The notes: a model not told the origin generated them from the letters alone. A stretch of 64,000 nucleotides of DNA from Halomonas salipaludis (GCF_002286975.1 NZ_NSKB01000005.1:124001-188000), one strand, 5' to 3'. Positions 1-9,471 are shown, counted from the stretch's first letter. A program made the numbers and translations.

Positions 1-13
1 GCAGCAGCCTCAT
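1..13 (-). CDS. ubiB: Start of UbiB (ubiquinone biosynthesis kinase-like), partial
   Basis: Only the first four codons (M-R-L-L) are inside the window. The ATG overlaps the ubiJ TGA in an ATGA arrangement, so the two genes are translationally coupled. The identity rests on context: ubiE-ubiJ-ubiB is a standard order in gammaproteobacteria, and Pseudomonas UbiB begins with a similar M-K-L-L. UbiB is an atypical kinase/ATPase needed for coenzyme Q synthesis. The rest of the gene lies beyond the left edge. Confidence 0.5.
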
Positions 14-636
14 GGCGTGCCCCCGCGCCGCGCGGCCAGGCGTCGTTCGAGGCGCGCAACCCGTGCCGCCAGCCGGTCGCTGCCAAGCTCGAGCTCGGTG
101 AGCAGGTCGCGGGCCACTTCCTGTTGGCCGCGGCCGGTAAATAGGCGCGCCTCTTCGAACATGTACTCGCTGAGGTCAGCGTGCAGCTGGCGTGCGCTGC
201 GCGCGCCGAAACGCCCTAGCCTGCGGCTGCCCTCGGCCAGCCGATGGGCCGGCTGGTCGCCCAGCAGGCGGGCCAGTTCGCCCTCCCAGTCGGCGTCGAG
301 GTCGAGTAGCAGATCGCGCAGTGCTTCGAGCAGGGCCGGATTGCCGCGCACGCAGAGGCGGCCCCGAAACATCAGGCGCTCGATGGATTCGCCGCTGAGC
401 AGGGCACCGAGGCTCTCGGCGTCGAGGTCGACCCGCGCGTCGGCATCGGCTGCATCGTCGTGGTCGGCACGCTGCAGGTGCAGCCCCTGCGGATGCACCT
501 GCAGCAGCAGGCTGAGTTGCGGGGTGGCCAGGTTGACCACCAGCCGCTTGCCGGCCAGCGCCTCGAGCCGCGCCGGGGCCGCGGGGTCGCGGGCCAGCAG
601 GGCATTGAGGGTCGCTTCGAGGCCGGCTAGCAGCAT
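10..636 (-). CDS. ubiJ: UbiJ, SCP2-domain ubiquinone biosynthesis accessory factor
   Basis: Encodes 208 residues starting [14 protein letters not shown]. The first half, about residues 10-110, resembles the SCP2 sterol-carrier fold typical of UbiJ. The second half is charged and helical, probably a coiled coil. UbiJ binds the UbiK partner and lipid-like quinone intermediates and organises the soluble Ubi complex. The start is set by its neighbour: the ubiE stop and the ubiJ ATG share one base (TGATG), so coupled translation is likely. The same frame runs open far upstream, antisense-like, through ubiE, but that extension is not plausible coding. Length is usual for the family (about 200 residues). 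Confidence 0.9.
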   Translation of the reverse strand: MLLAGLEATLNALLARDPAAPARLEALAGKRLVVNLATPQLSLLLQVHPQGLHLQRADHDDAADADARVDLDAESLGALLSGESIERLMFRGRLCVRGNPALLEALRDLLLDLDADWEGELARLLGDQPAHRLAEGSRRLGRFGARSARQLHADLSEYMFEEARLFTGRGQQEVARDLLTELELGSDRLAARVARLERRLAARRGGTP

Positions 637-1382
637 CACAGCTTGATGCCGCGGTGCAGGGCGACGATGCCGCCGGTGAGGTTGGTGTACTCGACCCGCT
701 CGAGGCCGGCGGTTTCCATCATTCCTTTGAGGGTCTCCTGATCCGGATGCATGCGGATCGACTCGGCCAGATAGCGGTAGCTGTCGGCGTCGTTGGCGAC
801 CAGCTCGCCCATCTTGGGCAGCAGGCGGAAGGAGTATTCGTCGTAGACCTTGGACAGCAGCGCGCTGGGCGGCTTGGAGAACTCCAGCACCAGTAGCCGG
901 CCGCCGGGCTTGAGGACTCGCGTCATGGAGCGCAGCGCGGCGTCCTTGTCGGTGACGTTGCGCAGGCCGAAGGCGATGGTGATGCAGTCGAAGCTGTTGT
1001 CGGGGAACGGCAGGCGCTCGGCGTTGGCCTGGACGTACTCGACGTTGCCGCCGACGCCCTGGTCGAGCAGCTTGTCGCGGCCCACGCGCAGCATCGATTC
1101 GTTGATATCGGCCAGCACCACGCGGCCACGCGGGCCGACCAGCCGTGAGAACTTGAGCGTCAGGTCGCCGGTGCCGCCGGCGATGTCGAGTACGCTGTGC
1201 CCGGGGCGTACGCCAGCGCGCTCGATGGTCAGGCGCTTCCAGATGCGGTGGATGCCCAGCGACATCAGGTCGTTCATGACGTCGTAGCGGGCCGCCACCG
1301 AGTGGAAGACGTCGGCGACGCGGGAGGCTTTCTCCTCGAGGGGGACTTCCTGATAGCCGAAATGGGTGGTGCGCTTGTCCAT
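636..1382 (-). CDS. ubiE: UbiE, demethylmenaquinone / 2-polyprenyl-6-methoxybenzoquinol C-methyltransferase
   Basis: Encodes 248 residues (E. coli UbiE has 251). It is an SAM-dependent C-methyltransferase of ubiquinone (and menaquinone) synthesis. The family signature [17 protein letters not shown] is at 33-49 and the SAM-binding glycine motif DIAGGTGD at 66-73. The C-terminal [12 protein letters not shown] is also typical. I chose the ATG at 1382 ([13 protein letters not shown]) because the upstream in-frame extension reads through the palindromic repeat and has no family similarity. It heads the ubiE-ubiJ-ubiB operon. The 365-bp gap behind it, up to the DUF971 gene, holds repeat copy 1. Confidence 0.97.
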   Translation of the reverse strand: MDKRTTHFGYQEVPLEEKASRVADVFHSVAARYDVMNDLMSLGIHRIWKRLTIERAGVRPGHSVLDIAGGTGDLTLKFSRLVGPRGRVVLADINESMLRVGRDKLLDQGVGGNVEYVQANAERLPFPDNSFDCITIAFGLRNVTDKDAALRSMTRVLKPGGRLLVLEFSKPPSALLSKVYDEYSFRLLPKMGELVANDADSYRYLAESIRMHPDQETLKGMMETAGLERVEYTNLTGGIVALHRGIKL

Positions 1383-1520
1383 GGATGGCCCCTGGCTGGA
1401 TTCGTCGCGCCAACGCGCCGGGCGCGTCGGCAAATGGCGATATTGTAGCGCCCCGCCTGGGGTGTTGTCCTGCGCGGTGGGGTCGCGGGCAGGGTTATTC
1501 GAGATAGCCTCGTCGCTCGG

Positions 1521-1714
1521 GACTGATCCGGCGGCAGGCCTGCGAGGAGGCGCTGTGAACCTCTCCCTGGGCGCTACCTTGCGCCCTGCTGCGCTCTCGC
1601 ATCCTGCTCCGCTTGCAGGACCGGGGCTGGCCATCCATGGCCAGCCCGTTCGGAGCGGTGCTCCTCACCCATGGCGCAAACCTCCTCTTCGACCTGCCCC
1701 CGGCGTCCCTCGCT
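1521..1714. repeat. Palindromic intergenic repeat, copy 1 (apically extended)
   Basis: First of five related palindromic repeats in the window. Outer stem: GGCAGG (1533-1538) and GAGGAGG (1544-1550) pair with CCTCCTC (1681-1687) and CCTGCC (1693-1698). The apical hairpin (TTGCGCC...ATGGCGCAA in other copies) is here interrupted by about 85 bp. That insert carries its own palindrome, GGCTGGCCA-TCCA-TGGCCAGCC, around 1624-1646. The copy therefore looks like an elongated cruciform. It lies between two minus-strand genes, ubiE and the DUF971 gene, and fills most of the gap at 1383-1747. Confidence 0.85.
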
Positions 1715-1747
1715 AGCAGCAACTGAGGTGGCTCAGGCGCCAAGGCC

Positions 1748-2137
1748 TCAAAGCTGCTTGAACTGGATGGTCTGGGCTTCCCGGGAGGCGCCGGCCTCGT
1801 CCAGGCGGCGTAGGTAGTCGGCCCAGTTGGTGTCGTGATCGACGGCGATGGCGTAGAGGTAGTCCCAGCTGTAGAGGCCGCTGTCGTGGCCATCGTCGAA
1901 GTGCAGCTTGAGCGCGTAGTTGCCGGCCTGGGTGATGTTCTGCAGGCCGACGTCCTTCTTGCCGACCTGCAGCACGGCGGTATCGGGGCCGTGGCCGCGG
2001 ACCTCGGCAGAGGGCGAGAAGACCCGCAGGTACTCGACGCTGAGCAGGAAGCGCTGGCCGTTGGGGTACTCCAGCTCCAGCTCGCGGGCCTTCTTGTGGT
2101 AGTGCACCTTGGAGGGGATCGGGGTGTCCATGTTCAT
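1748..2137 (-). CDS. DUF971 / gamma-butyrobetaine hydroxylase-like N-terminal domain protein
   Basis: Encodes 129 residues starting MNMDTPIPSKVHYHKKARELELEY. The pattern PNGQRF..SVEYLRVFSPSAEVRGHG, followed by a GNYALKLHFDDGHDSGLYSWDYLY block, is the DUF971 domain, also found at the N terminus of gamma-butyrobetaine hydroxylases. Stand-alone copies are widespread next to hslVU in Pseudomonas-type genomes, as here. Function is not established. Roles in metal or Fe-S handling have been suggested for the domain, but nothing in this sequence proves one. A start three codons later (MDTP) is also possible. It is flanked on both sides by palindromic repeats. Confidence 0.88.
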   Translation of the reverse strand: MNMDTPIPSKVHYHKKARELELEYPNGQRFLLSVEYLRVFSPSAEVRGHGPDTAVLQVGKKDVGLQNITQAGNYALKLHFDDGHDSGLYSWDYLYAIAVDHDTNWADYLRRLDEAGASREAQTIQFKQL

Positions 2138-2219
2138 GGCTCCGGGGTTGAGGCCTTAGGAGTGCAGCTGTCGACTCTGCCCGAGCGATAGGGCCAGCGT
2201 CGAGAAGGCGCGGCATAAG

Positions 2220-2318
2220 CCGACGACAGGGCTCCGCGGAGGCGCTGTGAACCCCTCCCTGCGCTACCTACGCCATCCCTGGCGTAGAACCTCCGCTTCG
2301 ACCTGTCCTCGGCGCCGC
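2220..2318. repeat. Palindromic intergenic repeat, copy 2
   Basis: Same family as copy 1, in the 216-bp gap between hslU and the DUF971 gene. Outer stem: GACAGG (2225-2230) and GCGGAGG (2236-2242) pair with CCTCCGC (2290-2296) and CCTGTC (2302-2307). Apical hairpin: CTACGCCA (2268-2275), TCCC loop, TGGCGTAG (2280-2287). Compared with the other copies, both arms of both stems have changed together, so base pairing is preserved. Confidence 0.88.
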
Positions 2319-2353
2319 GCCGCCTGCCACTATTCTGATGCTAGCCGCTGCGG

Positions 2354-3673
2354 TTAGAGAATATACCGCGACAGGTCCTCATCCATGGCCAGTTCGCCGA
2401 GCTGCGAGTTGACATAGTCGGCGTCGATGACCAGCGGGCTGCCCAGGTCGCCGCCCTTGAACGAGGCTTCCTCGAGCAGGCGCTCCATCACCGTGTGCAG
2501 GCGCCGCGCGCCGATGTTCTCGGTGCCTTCGTTGACCTGCCAAGCGATCTCGGCGATGCGCTGGATACCGTCCTCGGTGAAGGATATCTCCAGGCCGTCG
2601 GTGGCCAGCAGCGCCTCGTACTGCTTGGTCAGCGCCGCCGAAGGTTCGGTGAGGATGCGCTGGAAGTCGTTGGGCGTCAGCGCCTCGAGCTCGACGCGGA
2701 TCGGCAGACGACCCTGCAGTTCGGGAATCAGGTCCGAGGGCTTGGAGAGGTGGAAGGCCCCTGAAGCGATGAACAGGATATGGTCGGACTTGACCATGCC
2801 GTGCTTGGTCGACACCGTCGAGCCCTCGATCAGCGGCAGCAGGTCGCGCTGTACGCCTTCGCGGGAGACTTCGCCGCCGCTCGACTGCTGGCCCTTGGTG
2901 ACCTTGTCGATCTCGTCGAGGAAGACGATGCCGTTCTGCTCCACCGCCTCGATGGCGCGGCGCTTGATCTCCTCCTCGTTGACCAGCTTGGCGGCTTCTT
3001 CGTCGCGCAGCAGCTGCCAGGCATCCTTGACCGCGACGCGCTTGGTCTCGCTCTTCTGCTTGCCCATGTTGGCGAACATGCTCTGCAGCTGGTTGGTCAT
3101 CTCCTCCATGCCCGGCGGGGTCATGATGTCGATGCCCGGCCCCTGGGGCGTGACCTGGATGTCGATCTCCTTGTCGTCGAGCTGGCCTTCGCGGAGCTTC
3201 TTGCGGAACAGCTGGCGGGTCGAACTATCGCTGCGCGGCGCTTCTTCCTGGCCACGCGGCGGCGGCAGCAGGGCATCGAGGATGCGATCCTCTGCGGCGT
3301 CCTCGGCCTTGTGGCGCACCTCTTCCTTGGCCTGCTCGCGGGTCAGCTTGATCGAGGCCTCGGTGAGATCGCGAATGATCGACTCGACGTCGCGGCCGAC
3401 ATAGCCGACCTCGGTGAACTTGGTGGCCTCGACCTTGATGAAGGGGGCGTTGGCGAGCTTGGCCAGGCGCCGGGCGATCTCGGTCTTGCCGACCCCGGTG
3501 GGGCCGATCATCAGAATATTCTTGGGCGTCACTTCACCACGCAGCGAATCGTCGAGCTGCATGCGCCGCCAGCGGTTGCGCAGGGCGATGGCCACGGCGC
3601 GCTTGGCATCCTGCTGGCCGATGATGAACTGGTCGAGGGCGTGAACGATTTCACGGGGTGTCATCTGGGTCAT
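2354..3673 (-). CDS. hslU: HslU, ATPase subunit of the HslVU (ClpQY) protease
   Basis: Encodes 439 residues. It is an AAA+ unfoldase that feeds proteins into the HslV peptidase in the cytoplasm. Visible features: the N-terminal [20 protein letters not shown] typical of HslU, Walker A GPTGVGKT at 57-64, the Walker B block FLDEIDK in the second half, an acidic/charged I-domain in between, and the conserved C-terminal tail LSRYIL, which activates HslV. The start at 3673 matches the E. coli protein (MSEMTPREIV); the longer upstream frame overlaps hslV. The HslV stop lies 10 bp upstream, so the pair is one operon. Confidence 0.98.
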   Translation of the reverse strand: MTQMTPREIVHALDQFIIGQQDAKRAVAIALRNRWRRMQLDDSLRGEVTPKNILMIGPTGVGKTEIARRLAKLANAPFIKVEATKFTEVGYVGRDVESIIRDLTEASIKLTREQAKEEVRHKAEDAAEDRILDALLPPPRGQEEAPRSDSSTRQLFRKKLREGQLDDKEIDIQVTPQGPGIDIMTPPGMEEMTNQLQSMFANMGKQKSETKRVAVKDAWQLLRDEEAAKLVNEEEIKRRAIEAVEQNGIVFLDEIDKVTKGQQSSGGEVSREGVQRDLLPLIEGSTVSTKHGMVKSDHILFIASGAFHLSKPSDLIPELQGRLPIRVELEALTPNDFQRILTEPSAALTKQYEALLATDGLEISFTEDGIQRIAEIAWQVNEGTENIGARRLHTVMERLLEEASFKGGDLGSPLVIDADYVNSQLGELAMDEDLSRYIL

Positions 3674-3683
3674 GGGGCGGCCT

Positions 3684-4202
3684 TCAGAGCTCTTCGAGGG
3701 TGACGTTGTGGTTGGTGAACACGCAGATATCGCCGGCGATCTCGAGGGACTTCTCGGTGATCTCGCGGGCCGACAGTTCGGTGTTTTCCAGCAGTGCGCG
3801 GGCCGAAGCCAGGGCGAAGTTGCCGCCCGAGCCGATGGCGATGATGCCGCGCTCGGGCTCCACCACGTCACCGTTGCCGGTGATGATCAGCGAGGCGTCC
3901 TTGTTGGCGACGGCCAGCAGCGCTTCCAGACGGCGCAGCGCGCGGTCGGTGCGCCAGTCCTTGGCCAGCTCCACGGCGGCTTTGACCAGGTGCCCCTGGT
4001 ACTTTTCCAGCTGCGACTCGAAGCGCTCGAACAGCGTGAAGGCGTCGGCGGTGCCGCCGGCAAAGCCGGCCAGCACCTGACCGCGATACAGCCGGCGCAC
4101 CTTGCTGGCGTTGCCCTTCATCACCGTATTGCCGAGTGATACCTGGCCGTCGCCGGCCAGCGCTACCTTGCCCTCGCGGCGCACGGATACGATCGTGGTC
4201 AT
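3684..4202 (-). CDS. hslV: HslV, threonine peptidase subunit of HslVU
   Basis: Encodes 172 residues, the normal length. It forms the double-hexamer peptidase core. The catalytic nucleophile is Thr2, exposed when the initiator Met of MTTIVSVRR is removed. The [14 protein letters not shown] and [18 protein letters not shown] blocks match E. coli HslV closely, as does the Ser-Gly-Gly segment [17 protein letters not shown]. It sits directly upstream of hslU in the same operon. In many proteobacteria hslVU is heat-shock induced; I could not identify a sigma-32 promoter in the 92 bp upstream. Confidence 0.98.
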   Translation of the reverse strand: MTTIVSVRREGKVALAGDGQVSLGNTVMKGNASKVRRLYRGQVLAGFAGGTADAFTLFERFESQLEKYQGHLVKAAVELAKDWRTDRALRRLEALLAVANKDASLIITGNGDVVEPERGIIAIGSGGNFALASARALLENTELSAREITEKSLEIAGDICVFTNHNVTLEEL

Positions 4203-4294
4203 GTGATGCTTGCTCCCAAAAAGACGTGCAGTAGGAGATGCGGGCGCGACGCGCTGAAATCAACCGCCCGAGCGCGCCTGGCGGACGCGCTTGC

Positions 4295-4996
4295 TCAGTT
4301 CTGCAGGCGGATCATCAGCGGCTCGATACCCTGGGTCAGCATCAGGTCCTGGGCACGGTTGAGCTCGCGGTTATCGTCGTAGGGGCCGACCTGGACGCGG
4401 TGCCAGGTCTGGTTGTCGCCGGACTGCACCTCGCTGATCTGCGCCTGGAGGCCGAAGTTGCGCAGCCGGCCGGCGAGCTGTTCGGCATCGCCCGGCTCGC
4501 GGAACGACGCCGCCTGCAGCATGTAGCGGCTGTTGGCTGCGGGCTGGTTGGTCGCTTCAGCGGCGGCCTGCTCGGCCGCTGCCTCGTCGGCGGCGGTGGT
4601 ACGGGCGATCTGCTCGGCAATCGGGTCCAGCGCCTCGTCGCTGGGCGGCTCGGCGGCGGCGGTGTCCTCGCTGGGCGTGGGCGGCTGCGGCGGCACCACC
4701 ACCTCGGAGCGCGGCGCGACCACTTCGGATTCCGGCAGCAGGGTGTAGAACTCGAAGGTCGGCATGCGCGGCTCGTCGGCGCTGTCCGCTTCGCCCTCGG
4801 CGGGGCTGCTCGAGGGCGGCTTGGGCAGTACCGTGGCCAGTGGCGTGGGGGCGCTCTCCTGCACGTACTGGGCGAGGAAGAAACCGGCCACCAGGCCGGC
4901 CACGCCCCATAGCCAACCAGGCACGCCGCGGCGCTGGGCGGGGGCACGGCGGCGCGGTGCGGCGCCGCGTTTCTTGGGCGCGGGGCGGCGGGCCAT
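4295..4996 (-). CDS. SPOR-domain inner-membrane protein (FtsN-like)
   Basis: Encodes 233 residues. The basic cytoplasmic N terminus (residues 1-27) is followed by one transmembrane segment (about 28-45, WLWGVAGLVAGFFLAQYV). Then comes a long Pro/Glu/Ala-rich periplasmic linker and a C-terminal SPOR domain (about 158-233, YMLQAASFREPGDAEQLAGRL...WHRVQVGPY). SPOR domains bind glycan strands stripped of stem peptides at the septum. Topology and position between argS and hslV match the FtsN-type protein of Pseudomonas-like genomes. Whether it is the essential FtsN cannot be shown from sequence. Its ATG overlaps the argS TAA by one base (TAATG), indicating coupled translation. Confidence 0.88.
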   Translation of the reverse strand: MARRPAPKKRGAAPRRRAPAQRRGVPGWLWGVAGLVAGFFLAQYVQESAPTPLATVLPKPPSSSPAEGEADSADEPRMPTFEFYTLLPESEVVAPRSEVVVPPQPPTPSEDTAAAEPPSDEALDPIAEQIARTTAADEAAAEQAAAEATNQPAANSRYMLQAASFREPGDAEQLAGRLRNFGLQAQISEVQSGDNQTWHRVQVGPYDDNRELNRAQDLMLTQGIEPLMIRLQN

Positions 4997-6681
4997 TACA
5001 TCTCCTCGGGGGCGCTCACGCCCAACAGGTCGAGGCCGTTGCGAATCACCTGGCGGGTGGCGAGCCCCAGCGCCAGGCGGGCGTTGCGCTGGGCGTCGTC
5101 ATCGACCATGACCTTGACTGCGTTGTAGCAGGTGTGGAAATCGGCGGCCAGGTCCTGGAGGTACTGGGCGACCTGCTGCGGCTCGCGATTGCCGGCGGCG
5201 TGCTCGACGACCTCGGGGAAGCGCGCCAGGCGATTCATCAGCGCCTTCTCCTGGTCGGCCTCGAGCTGGGCCAGGCTGGCCACGGCCAGGGCGTGGTCGA
5301 AGGGCTTGCCGTCGGCCTCGGCGCGGCGGAGCACGCTGCACACCCGGGCGTGGGCATACTGCACGTAGTAGACCGGGTTGTCGTTGGACTGCGAGCGAGC
5401 CAGGTCGATGTCGAAGGTCAGCTGCGAGTCGGCGCGGCGCGCGGCCAGGAAGTAGCGGGTGGCGTCGCGGCCGACCTCGTCGATCAGGTCGCGCAGGGTG
5501 ACATAGCTGCCGGCGCGCTTGGAGAGCTTGACCTCGACCCCGGAGCGGGTGACCAGCACCATCTGGTGCAGCACGTAGTCGGGCCAGCCCTGGGGGATGC
5601 CGGTTTCCAGCGCCTGCAGCCCGGCGCGCACGCGGGTCACCGTGGAGTGGTGGTCGGCGCCCTGCTCGTTGATCACCTGGCCAAAGCCACGCTGCCACTT
5701 GTCGAAGTGGTAGGCGACGTCGGGCAGGAAGTAGGTATAGCCGCCGTCGCGCTTGCGCATTACGCGATCCTTGTCGTCACCGAAATCGGTGGTGCGCAGC
5801 CACAGGGCGCCGTCCTCTTCATAGGTATGGCCGCCGTCGATCAGCTTGGCCACGGTGGCCTCGACCTTGCCGTCGTCGTACAGCGACGACTCCAGGAAGT
5901 AGACGTCGAACTCGACACCGAAGGCCTTGAGGTCGAGATCCTGCTCGCGGCGCAGGTAGGCCACGGCGAACTCGCGAATGGCATCGAGGTCGTCGGCATC
6001 GGCCTTGGCGGTGACGTGGCGGTCATCGGCGTCGACTGTCTCGCCGGCTAGGTAGCTGGCGGCGACGTCCTCGATGTAGCCGCCGCGGTAGCCATCTTCC
6101 GGCCAGCTGGGGTCGTCGGGGCCGAGGCCCTTGGCGCGGGCCTGCACCGAGCGCGCCAGGTTGCTGATCTGGGCGCCGGCGTCGTTGTAGTAGAACTCGC
6201 GGGTGACATCGTAGCCGGTGGCCGCGAGCAGCCGGCAGATCGAGTCGCCGATCGCCGCGCCGCGGCCGTGGCCGACGTGCAGCGGCCCGGTGGGGTTGGC
6301 CGACACGAACTCGACCTGCACCTTCTGGCCCTGGCCGATCAGGCTGCGACCGAAGGTGTCGCCGGCGTCGAGCACCTGCTGTACCACCTGGGCGATGGCG
6401 TCGGTGGCGGCGAAGAAGTTGATGAAGCCGGGCCCGGCGATCTCGGTGCTGCTCACCGCTGGAGACTCGGGCAGGGCGGCAACCAGGGCTTCGGCCAGGT
6501 CGCGCGGTTTCTTGCCGGCGGGCTTGGCCAGCATCAGCGCCAGGTTGGTGGCGTAGTCGCCGTGGGCCTTGTCCTTGGTGGGGTCGACCTTGATGGTCGG
6601 CGCGACGTCGGCGGGTAGCACGCCCTGCTGCTTGAGGGCGGCGAGTGCCTCGTCGAGCAGCGCGATGATGGTCTCTTTCAT
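4996..6681 (-). CDS. argS: Arginyl-tRNA synthetase
   Basis: Encodes 561 residues (E. coli 577). This class I synthetase charges tRNA-Arg. It carries the Arg-specific N-terminal additional domain, then the HIGH-type motif in [15 protein letters not shown], the KMSKS-equivalent region around [20 protein letters not shown], and a C-terminal DALR anticodon-binding domain ending [11 protein letters not shown] chose the ATG at 6681 ([13 protein letters not shown]), which matches family starts; upstream in-frame residues read into the promoter region. It is the first gene of an argS-SPOR-hslV-hslU run. Two of its cognate tRNA-Arg(ACG) genes are elsewhere in this window. Confidence 0.97.
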   Translation of the reverse strand: MKETIIALLDEALAALKQQGVLPADVAPTIKVDPTKDKAHGDYATNLALMLAKPAGKKPRDLAEALVAALPESPAVSSTEIAGPGFINFFAATDAIAQVVQQVLDAGDTFGRSLIGQGQKVQVEFVSANPTGPLHVGHGRGAAIGDSICRLLAATGYDVTREFYYNDAGAQISNLARSVQARAKGLGPDDPSWPEDGYRGGYIEDVAASYLAGETVDADDRHVTAKADADDLDAIREFAVAYLRREQDLDLKAFGVEFDVYFLESSLYDDGKVEATVAKLIDGGHTYEEDGALWLRTTDFGDDKDRVMRKRDGGYTYFLPDVAYHFDKWQRGFGQVINEQGADHHSTVTRVRAGLQALETGIPQGWPDYVLHQMVLVTRSGVEVKLSKRAGSYVTLRDLIDEVGRDATRYFLAARRADSQLTFDIDLARSQSNDNPVYYVQYAHARVCSVLRRAEADGKPFDHALAVASLAQLEADQEKALMNRLARFPEVVEHAAGNREPQQVAQYLQDLAADFHTCYNAVKVMVDDDAQRNARLALGLATRQVIRNGLDLLGVSAPEEM

Positions 6682-6802
6682 GAGTGGTCTGGTGTCCTGT
6701 GGCGCGTGGCGTGGCAACGGCCGAAACGGCTTGGTCGCCCATTATCGGCAATTGCGGGGCGGCTTTAAACCCTGTGGGGGAAAGCAGGTGCGAACGCCAA
6801 CC

Positions 6803-9058
6803 TCAACTCAGCGTCTGCGGATCGATATCCAGCGACCATCTGACCCGGCGCGCATCGCGGCTGGCTTCGAGCCAGGCCACCAGCCAGGCGCTGGCCTCGT
6901 GGAGCTTGCTGCGCTGTGCGCCGCTCAGCATCAGCTGGACGTGGTAGCGGTTCTGGCGGCGCTCCATGGGTGCCGGTACCGGCCCCAGGCAGTGCACCTC
7001 CAGGCTGCCGGCGAGCCACTCGCGCAGCGCCTGGCCGGCGCCTGAGGCCAGCGCCGTGGCGTCGGCCTCGCGGGGGCTCTCGAAGCGCGCCAGTGCCATG
7101 AAGCGGTAAGGTGGCAGGCCGGCGGCGCGGCGCTCGGCGAGCAGCTGCTCGGCCAGCGCATCATAGCCGTTATCGGCCAGTTGGCGCAGCTGAGGGTCAT
7201 CGCTGTGCAGGGTCTGCACCAGCACCCGGCCGGGGTGCTCGGCGCGACCGGCGCGGCCTGCCACCTGCACCAGCAGCTGGGCGTTCTGCTCCAGGGCGCG
7301 GAAGTCGCTGGCGTAGAGGCCGGCGTCGGCATTGACCACCACCACCAGGGTGACGTGGGGCAGGTGATGGCCCTTGGCCAGCATCTGGGTGCCGACCAGC
7401 AGGCAGGGCTCGCCGCGCCTGACCTCGCCGAGCATGTTCTCGAGGGCGTCCTTGCGCCGCGTGCTGTCGCGGTCGATGCGGTGTACCGGCACCTCGGGGA
7501 ACAGCTCGGCGAGGGTCTCCTCGGTGCGTTCGGTACCGGCGCCGAGGGGTCTCAGGTCGGCGCTGCCACACGTTGGGCAGGCATCGGGCAGCGCCTGCTT
7601 GTGGTCGCAGTGGTGGCAGGCCAGGTGGTGGGGTTGGCGGTGCAGCGTCAGGCGCGCGTCGCAGTGATCGCACTCGGCCATCCAGCCGCAGGCGTGGCAG
7701 GCCAGGGTCGGGGCGAAGCCGCGACGGTTGATGAACACCAGCACCTGATGGCCAGCGGCCAGGGTGGCGCGGATGGCCTCGGTCACTGGCGGCACCAGGC
7801 CACCGCGGCGCGGTCGGCCGCGCAGGTCGATGAGCTCCATGCGTGCTGGGGCATGGCGGCTGGCGCGATTCATCAGGCGCAGGTGGCGGTAGCGGCCGCT
7901 GCGCGCCTGGGCCAGTGTCTCCAGCGATGGCGTGGCGCTGCCCAGCACCAGTGGGATAGCGTCGCGGTGGGCGCGCGCTACAGCCAGGTCGCGGGCGTGG
8001 TAGCGCAACCCGTCCTGCTGCTTGAGCGAGCCGTCGTGCTCCTCGTCGACGATGATTGCCCCAGGGCTCGCCAGGGGCGTGAACACCGCCGAGCGGGTGC
8101 CAATCACGATCGGCGCGCGGCCGCTGGCGGCGGCCAGCCAGGCGTCGAGACGCTCGCCGTCGGAGAGCCCCGAGTGCAGGGCGACGACCGGTACCCGGAA
8201 GCGCTTGCGAAAGCGTTGCAGGGTCTGTGGGGTGAGGCCGATCTCGGGCACCAGCACCAGCGCCTGGCGGCCGCGCGCCACCACCGCCTCGATCAACTGC
8301 AGGTAGACCTCGGTCTTGCCGCTACCGGTGACGCCGTGCAGCAGGCAGGGGTGGAAGCGGTCGAGCCCTTCATGCATGGCCGCCAGTGCCTCGGCCTGCT
8401 CGCGTTTGAGCGGCAGGCTGGGCTCGGACAGCAGCTGGTTGGCGGCCGGCGTTGGGGCGGCGATCAGTGGCTCGCTGCTGGCCTCGGCGAGTCCTTTCTC
8501 CAGCAGTCCATCGAGCTGCGCGCGGCCGAAGCCCTGGGCGGTGATGACGTTGACGGCCAGGCCGCGGGGGTGCTGTTGCAGCAGTTCGAGCAGCTCGGCC
8601 TGGCGGCGTGCGCGCCCCAGGTCGTCGCGGCTGGCGCCACGGCCCCTCGCGGTCAGTTGCCAGCGTTCGCGGGTGCGCGCCTCCAGCGGCCGGCCTTGAC
8701 GCAGCAGCACCGGCAGCGACTGGTGCAGGGTGTCGCCCAGCGAGTGCTGGTAGTAGCGTGCGGCGAAGCGGCACAGCCACAGCCAGTCGTCGGGCAGCGG
8801 GTCGCTGTCGAGCCAGGCGCTGACAGGCTTGAGATCGGCAAGCGGGAACTCGCTGTGCGTCCGGCACTCGACGACGATGCCGATCACTTCGCGACGCCCG
8901 AACGGCACCTGCACCCGCAGTCCTGGGCGCCAGCCGTTGGGTGGCGGCGTGGCGCAGGGGCGGTAGTCGAACAGTCGCCGCAGGGGGGTGGGCACGGCGA
9001 CTGCCAGGACGGATGAAGCGCTTGATGCAGCGGGCGTGGTAAAAGGAGTGGCGGGCAA
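6803..9058 (-). CDS. priA: PriA, primosomal replication restart helicase
   Basis: Encodes about 751 residues. It is a 3'-to-5' DNA helicase that recognises stalled forks and reloads the replisome. Visible: N-terminal 3'-DNA-binding domain (VLAVAVPTPLRRLFDY), Walker A GVTGSGKTEVYL near 241-250, a DEEH box near 337, the zinc-binding region of paired cysteines near 450-500 (CHACGWMAECDHCD...CPTCGS), and the helicase C-terminal motifs (QMLAKGHH, QVAGRAGR). No ATG lies at the expected position. I propose the TTG at 9058, which has GGAGG 4 bases upstream and gives a length close to E. coli PriA (732). An upstream ATG at 9214 would run into the divergent rpmE promoter and leader. Confidence 0.93.
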   Translation of the reverse strand: MPATPFTTPAASSASSVLAVAVPTPLRRLFDYRPCATPPPNGWRPGLRVQVPFGRREVIGIVVECRTHSEFPLADLKPVSAWLDSDPLPDDWLWLCRFAARYYQHSLGDTLHQSLPVLLRQGRPLEARTRERWQLTARGRGASRDDLGRARRQAELLELLQQHPRGLAVNVITAQGFGRAQLDGLLEKGLAEASSEPLIAAPTPAANQLLSEPSLPLKREQAEALAAMHEGLDRFHPCLLHGVTGSGKTEVYLQLIEAVVARGRQALVLVPEIGLTPQTLQRFRKRFRVPVVALHSGLSDGERLDAWLAAASGRAPIVIGTRSAVFTPLASPGAIIVDEEHDGSLKQQDGLRYHARDLAVARAHRDAIPLVLGSATPSLETLAQARSGRYRHLRLMNRASRHAPARMELIDLRGRPRRGGLVPPVTEAIRATLAAGHQVLVFINRRGFAPTLACHACGWMAECDHCDARLTLHRQPHHLACHHCDHKQALPDACPTCGSADLRPLGAGTERTEETLAELFPEVPVHRIDRDSTRRKDALENMLGEVRRGEPCLLVGTQMLAKGHHLPHVTLVVVVNADAGLYASDFRALEQNAQLLVQVAGRAGRAEHPGRVLVQTLHSDDPQLRQLADNGYDALAEQLLAERRAAGLPPYRFMALARFESPREADATALASGAGQALREWLAGSLEVHCLGPVPAPMERRQNRYHVQLMLSGAQRSKLHEASAWLVAWLEASRDARRVRWSLDIDPQTLS

Positions 9059-9087
9059 TTGGCCTCCGCGGCTGGCTCTGCTAAGAT
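9059..9087 (+). promoter_or_regulatory. Candidate sigma-70 promoter of rpmE
   Basis: TTGGCC (9059-9064), a 17-bp spacer and TAAGAT (9082-9087) give a reasonable sigma-70 promoter about 150 bp before rpmE. The -35 abuts the proposed TTG start codon of the divergent priA gene. The leader between this promoter and rpmE contains a small GTGG...CCAC hairpin near 9118-9133. Confidence 0.5.
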
Positions 9088-9235
9088 ACGTGCCCTTCGG
9101 GCTCGGGGCGCGACCTCGTGGCTTCGAAACCACCCGGTCTGTCGTTGCGCTGAATGGCATGACAACTGTATGACAACCGTATGCGGTGCCTGGCAAATGA
9201 TCAGGTGGCGGCATACAGCATCATGAGGCTTCAAG

Positions 9236-9451
9236 ATGAAACAAGGTATCCACCCCGATTACAAGAAGGTCAGCGCTACCTGCAGCTGCGGCGCTACCTT
9301 CGAGGTCGGCTCGACTTCGGGTCACGACTTCAACCTGGACGTCTGCTCACAGTGCCATCCGTTCTATACCGGTAAGCAGAAGCAGGCGACCACCGGTGGC
9401 CGCGTCGAGCGCTTCAACAAGCGTTTCGGTGCCGCCGTCAAGCGCGGCTGA
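9236..9451 (+). CDS. rpmE: Ribosomal protein bL31 (zinc-binding type)
   Basis: Encodes 71 residues, the usual size. Large-subunit protein bL31 helps bridge the two ribosomal subunits. The four zinc ligands are Cys16, Cys18, Cys37 and Cys40, so this is the zinc-containing (C+) form, the one usually replaced by a cysteine-less paralogue under zinc starvation. The [11 protein letters not shown] block matches E. coli L31. It is a single-gene unit, divergent from priA and followed by a strong intrinsic terminator. Confidence 0.98.
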   Translation: MKQGIHPDYKKVSATCSCGATFEVGSTSGHDFNLDVCSQCHPFYTGKQKQATTGGRVERFNKRFGAAVKRG

Positions 9452-9471
9452 TAGCTCGCTGTCGGTTCGTG

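Noticed and set aside
1366-1716. Small ORFs reading through repeat copy 1 (and similar ones in copies 4 and 5)
   Set aside because: They translate the palindromic repeat itself (peptides such as GGAVNPSLGATLR). The same peptide recurs because the DNA repeats, not because a protein is conserved.
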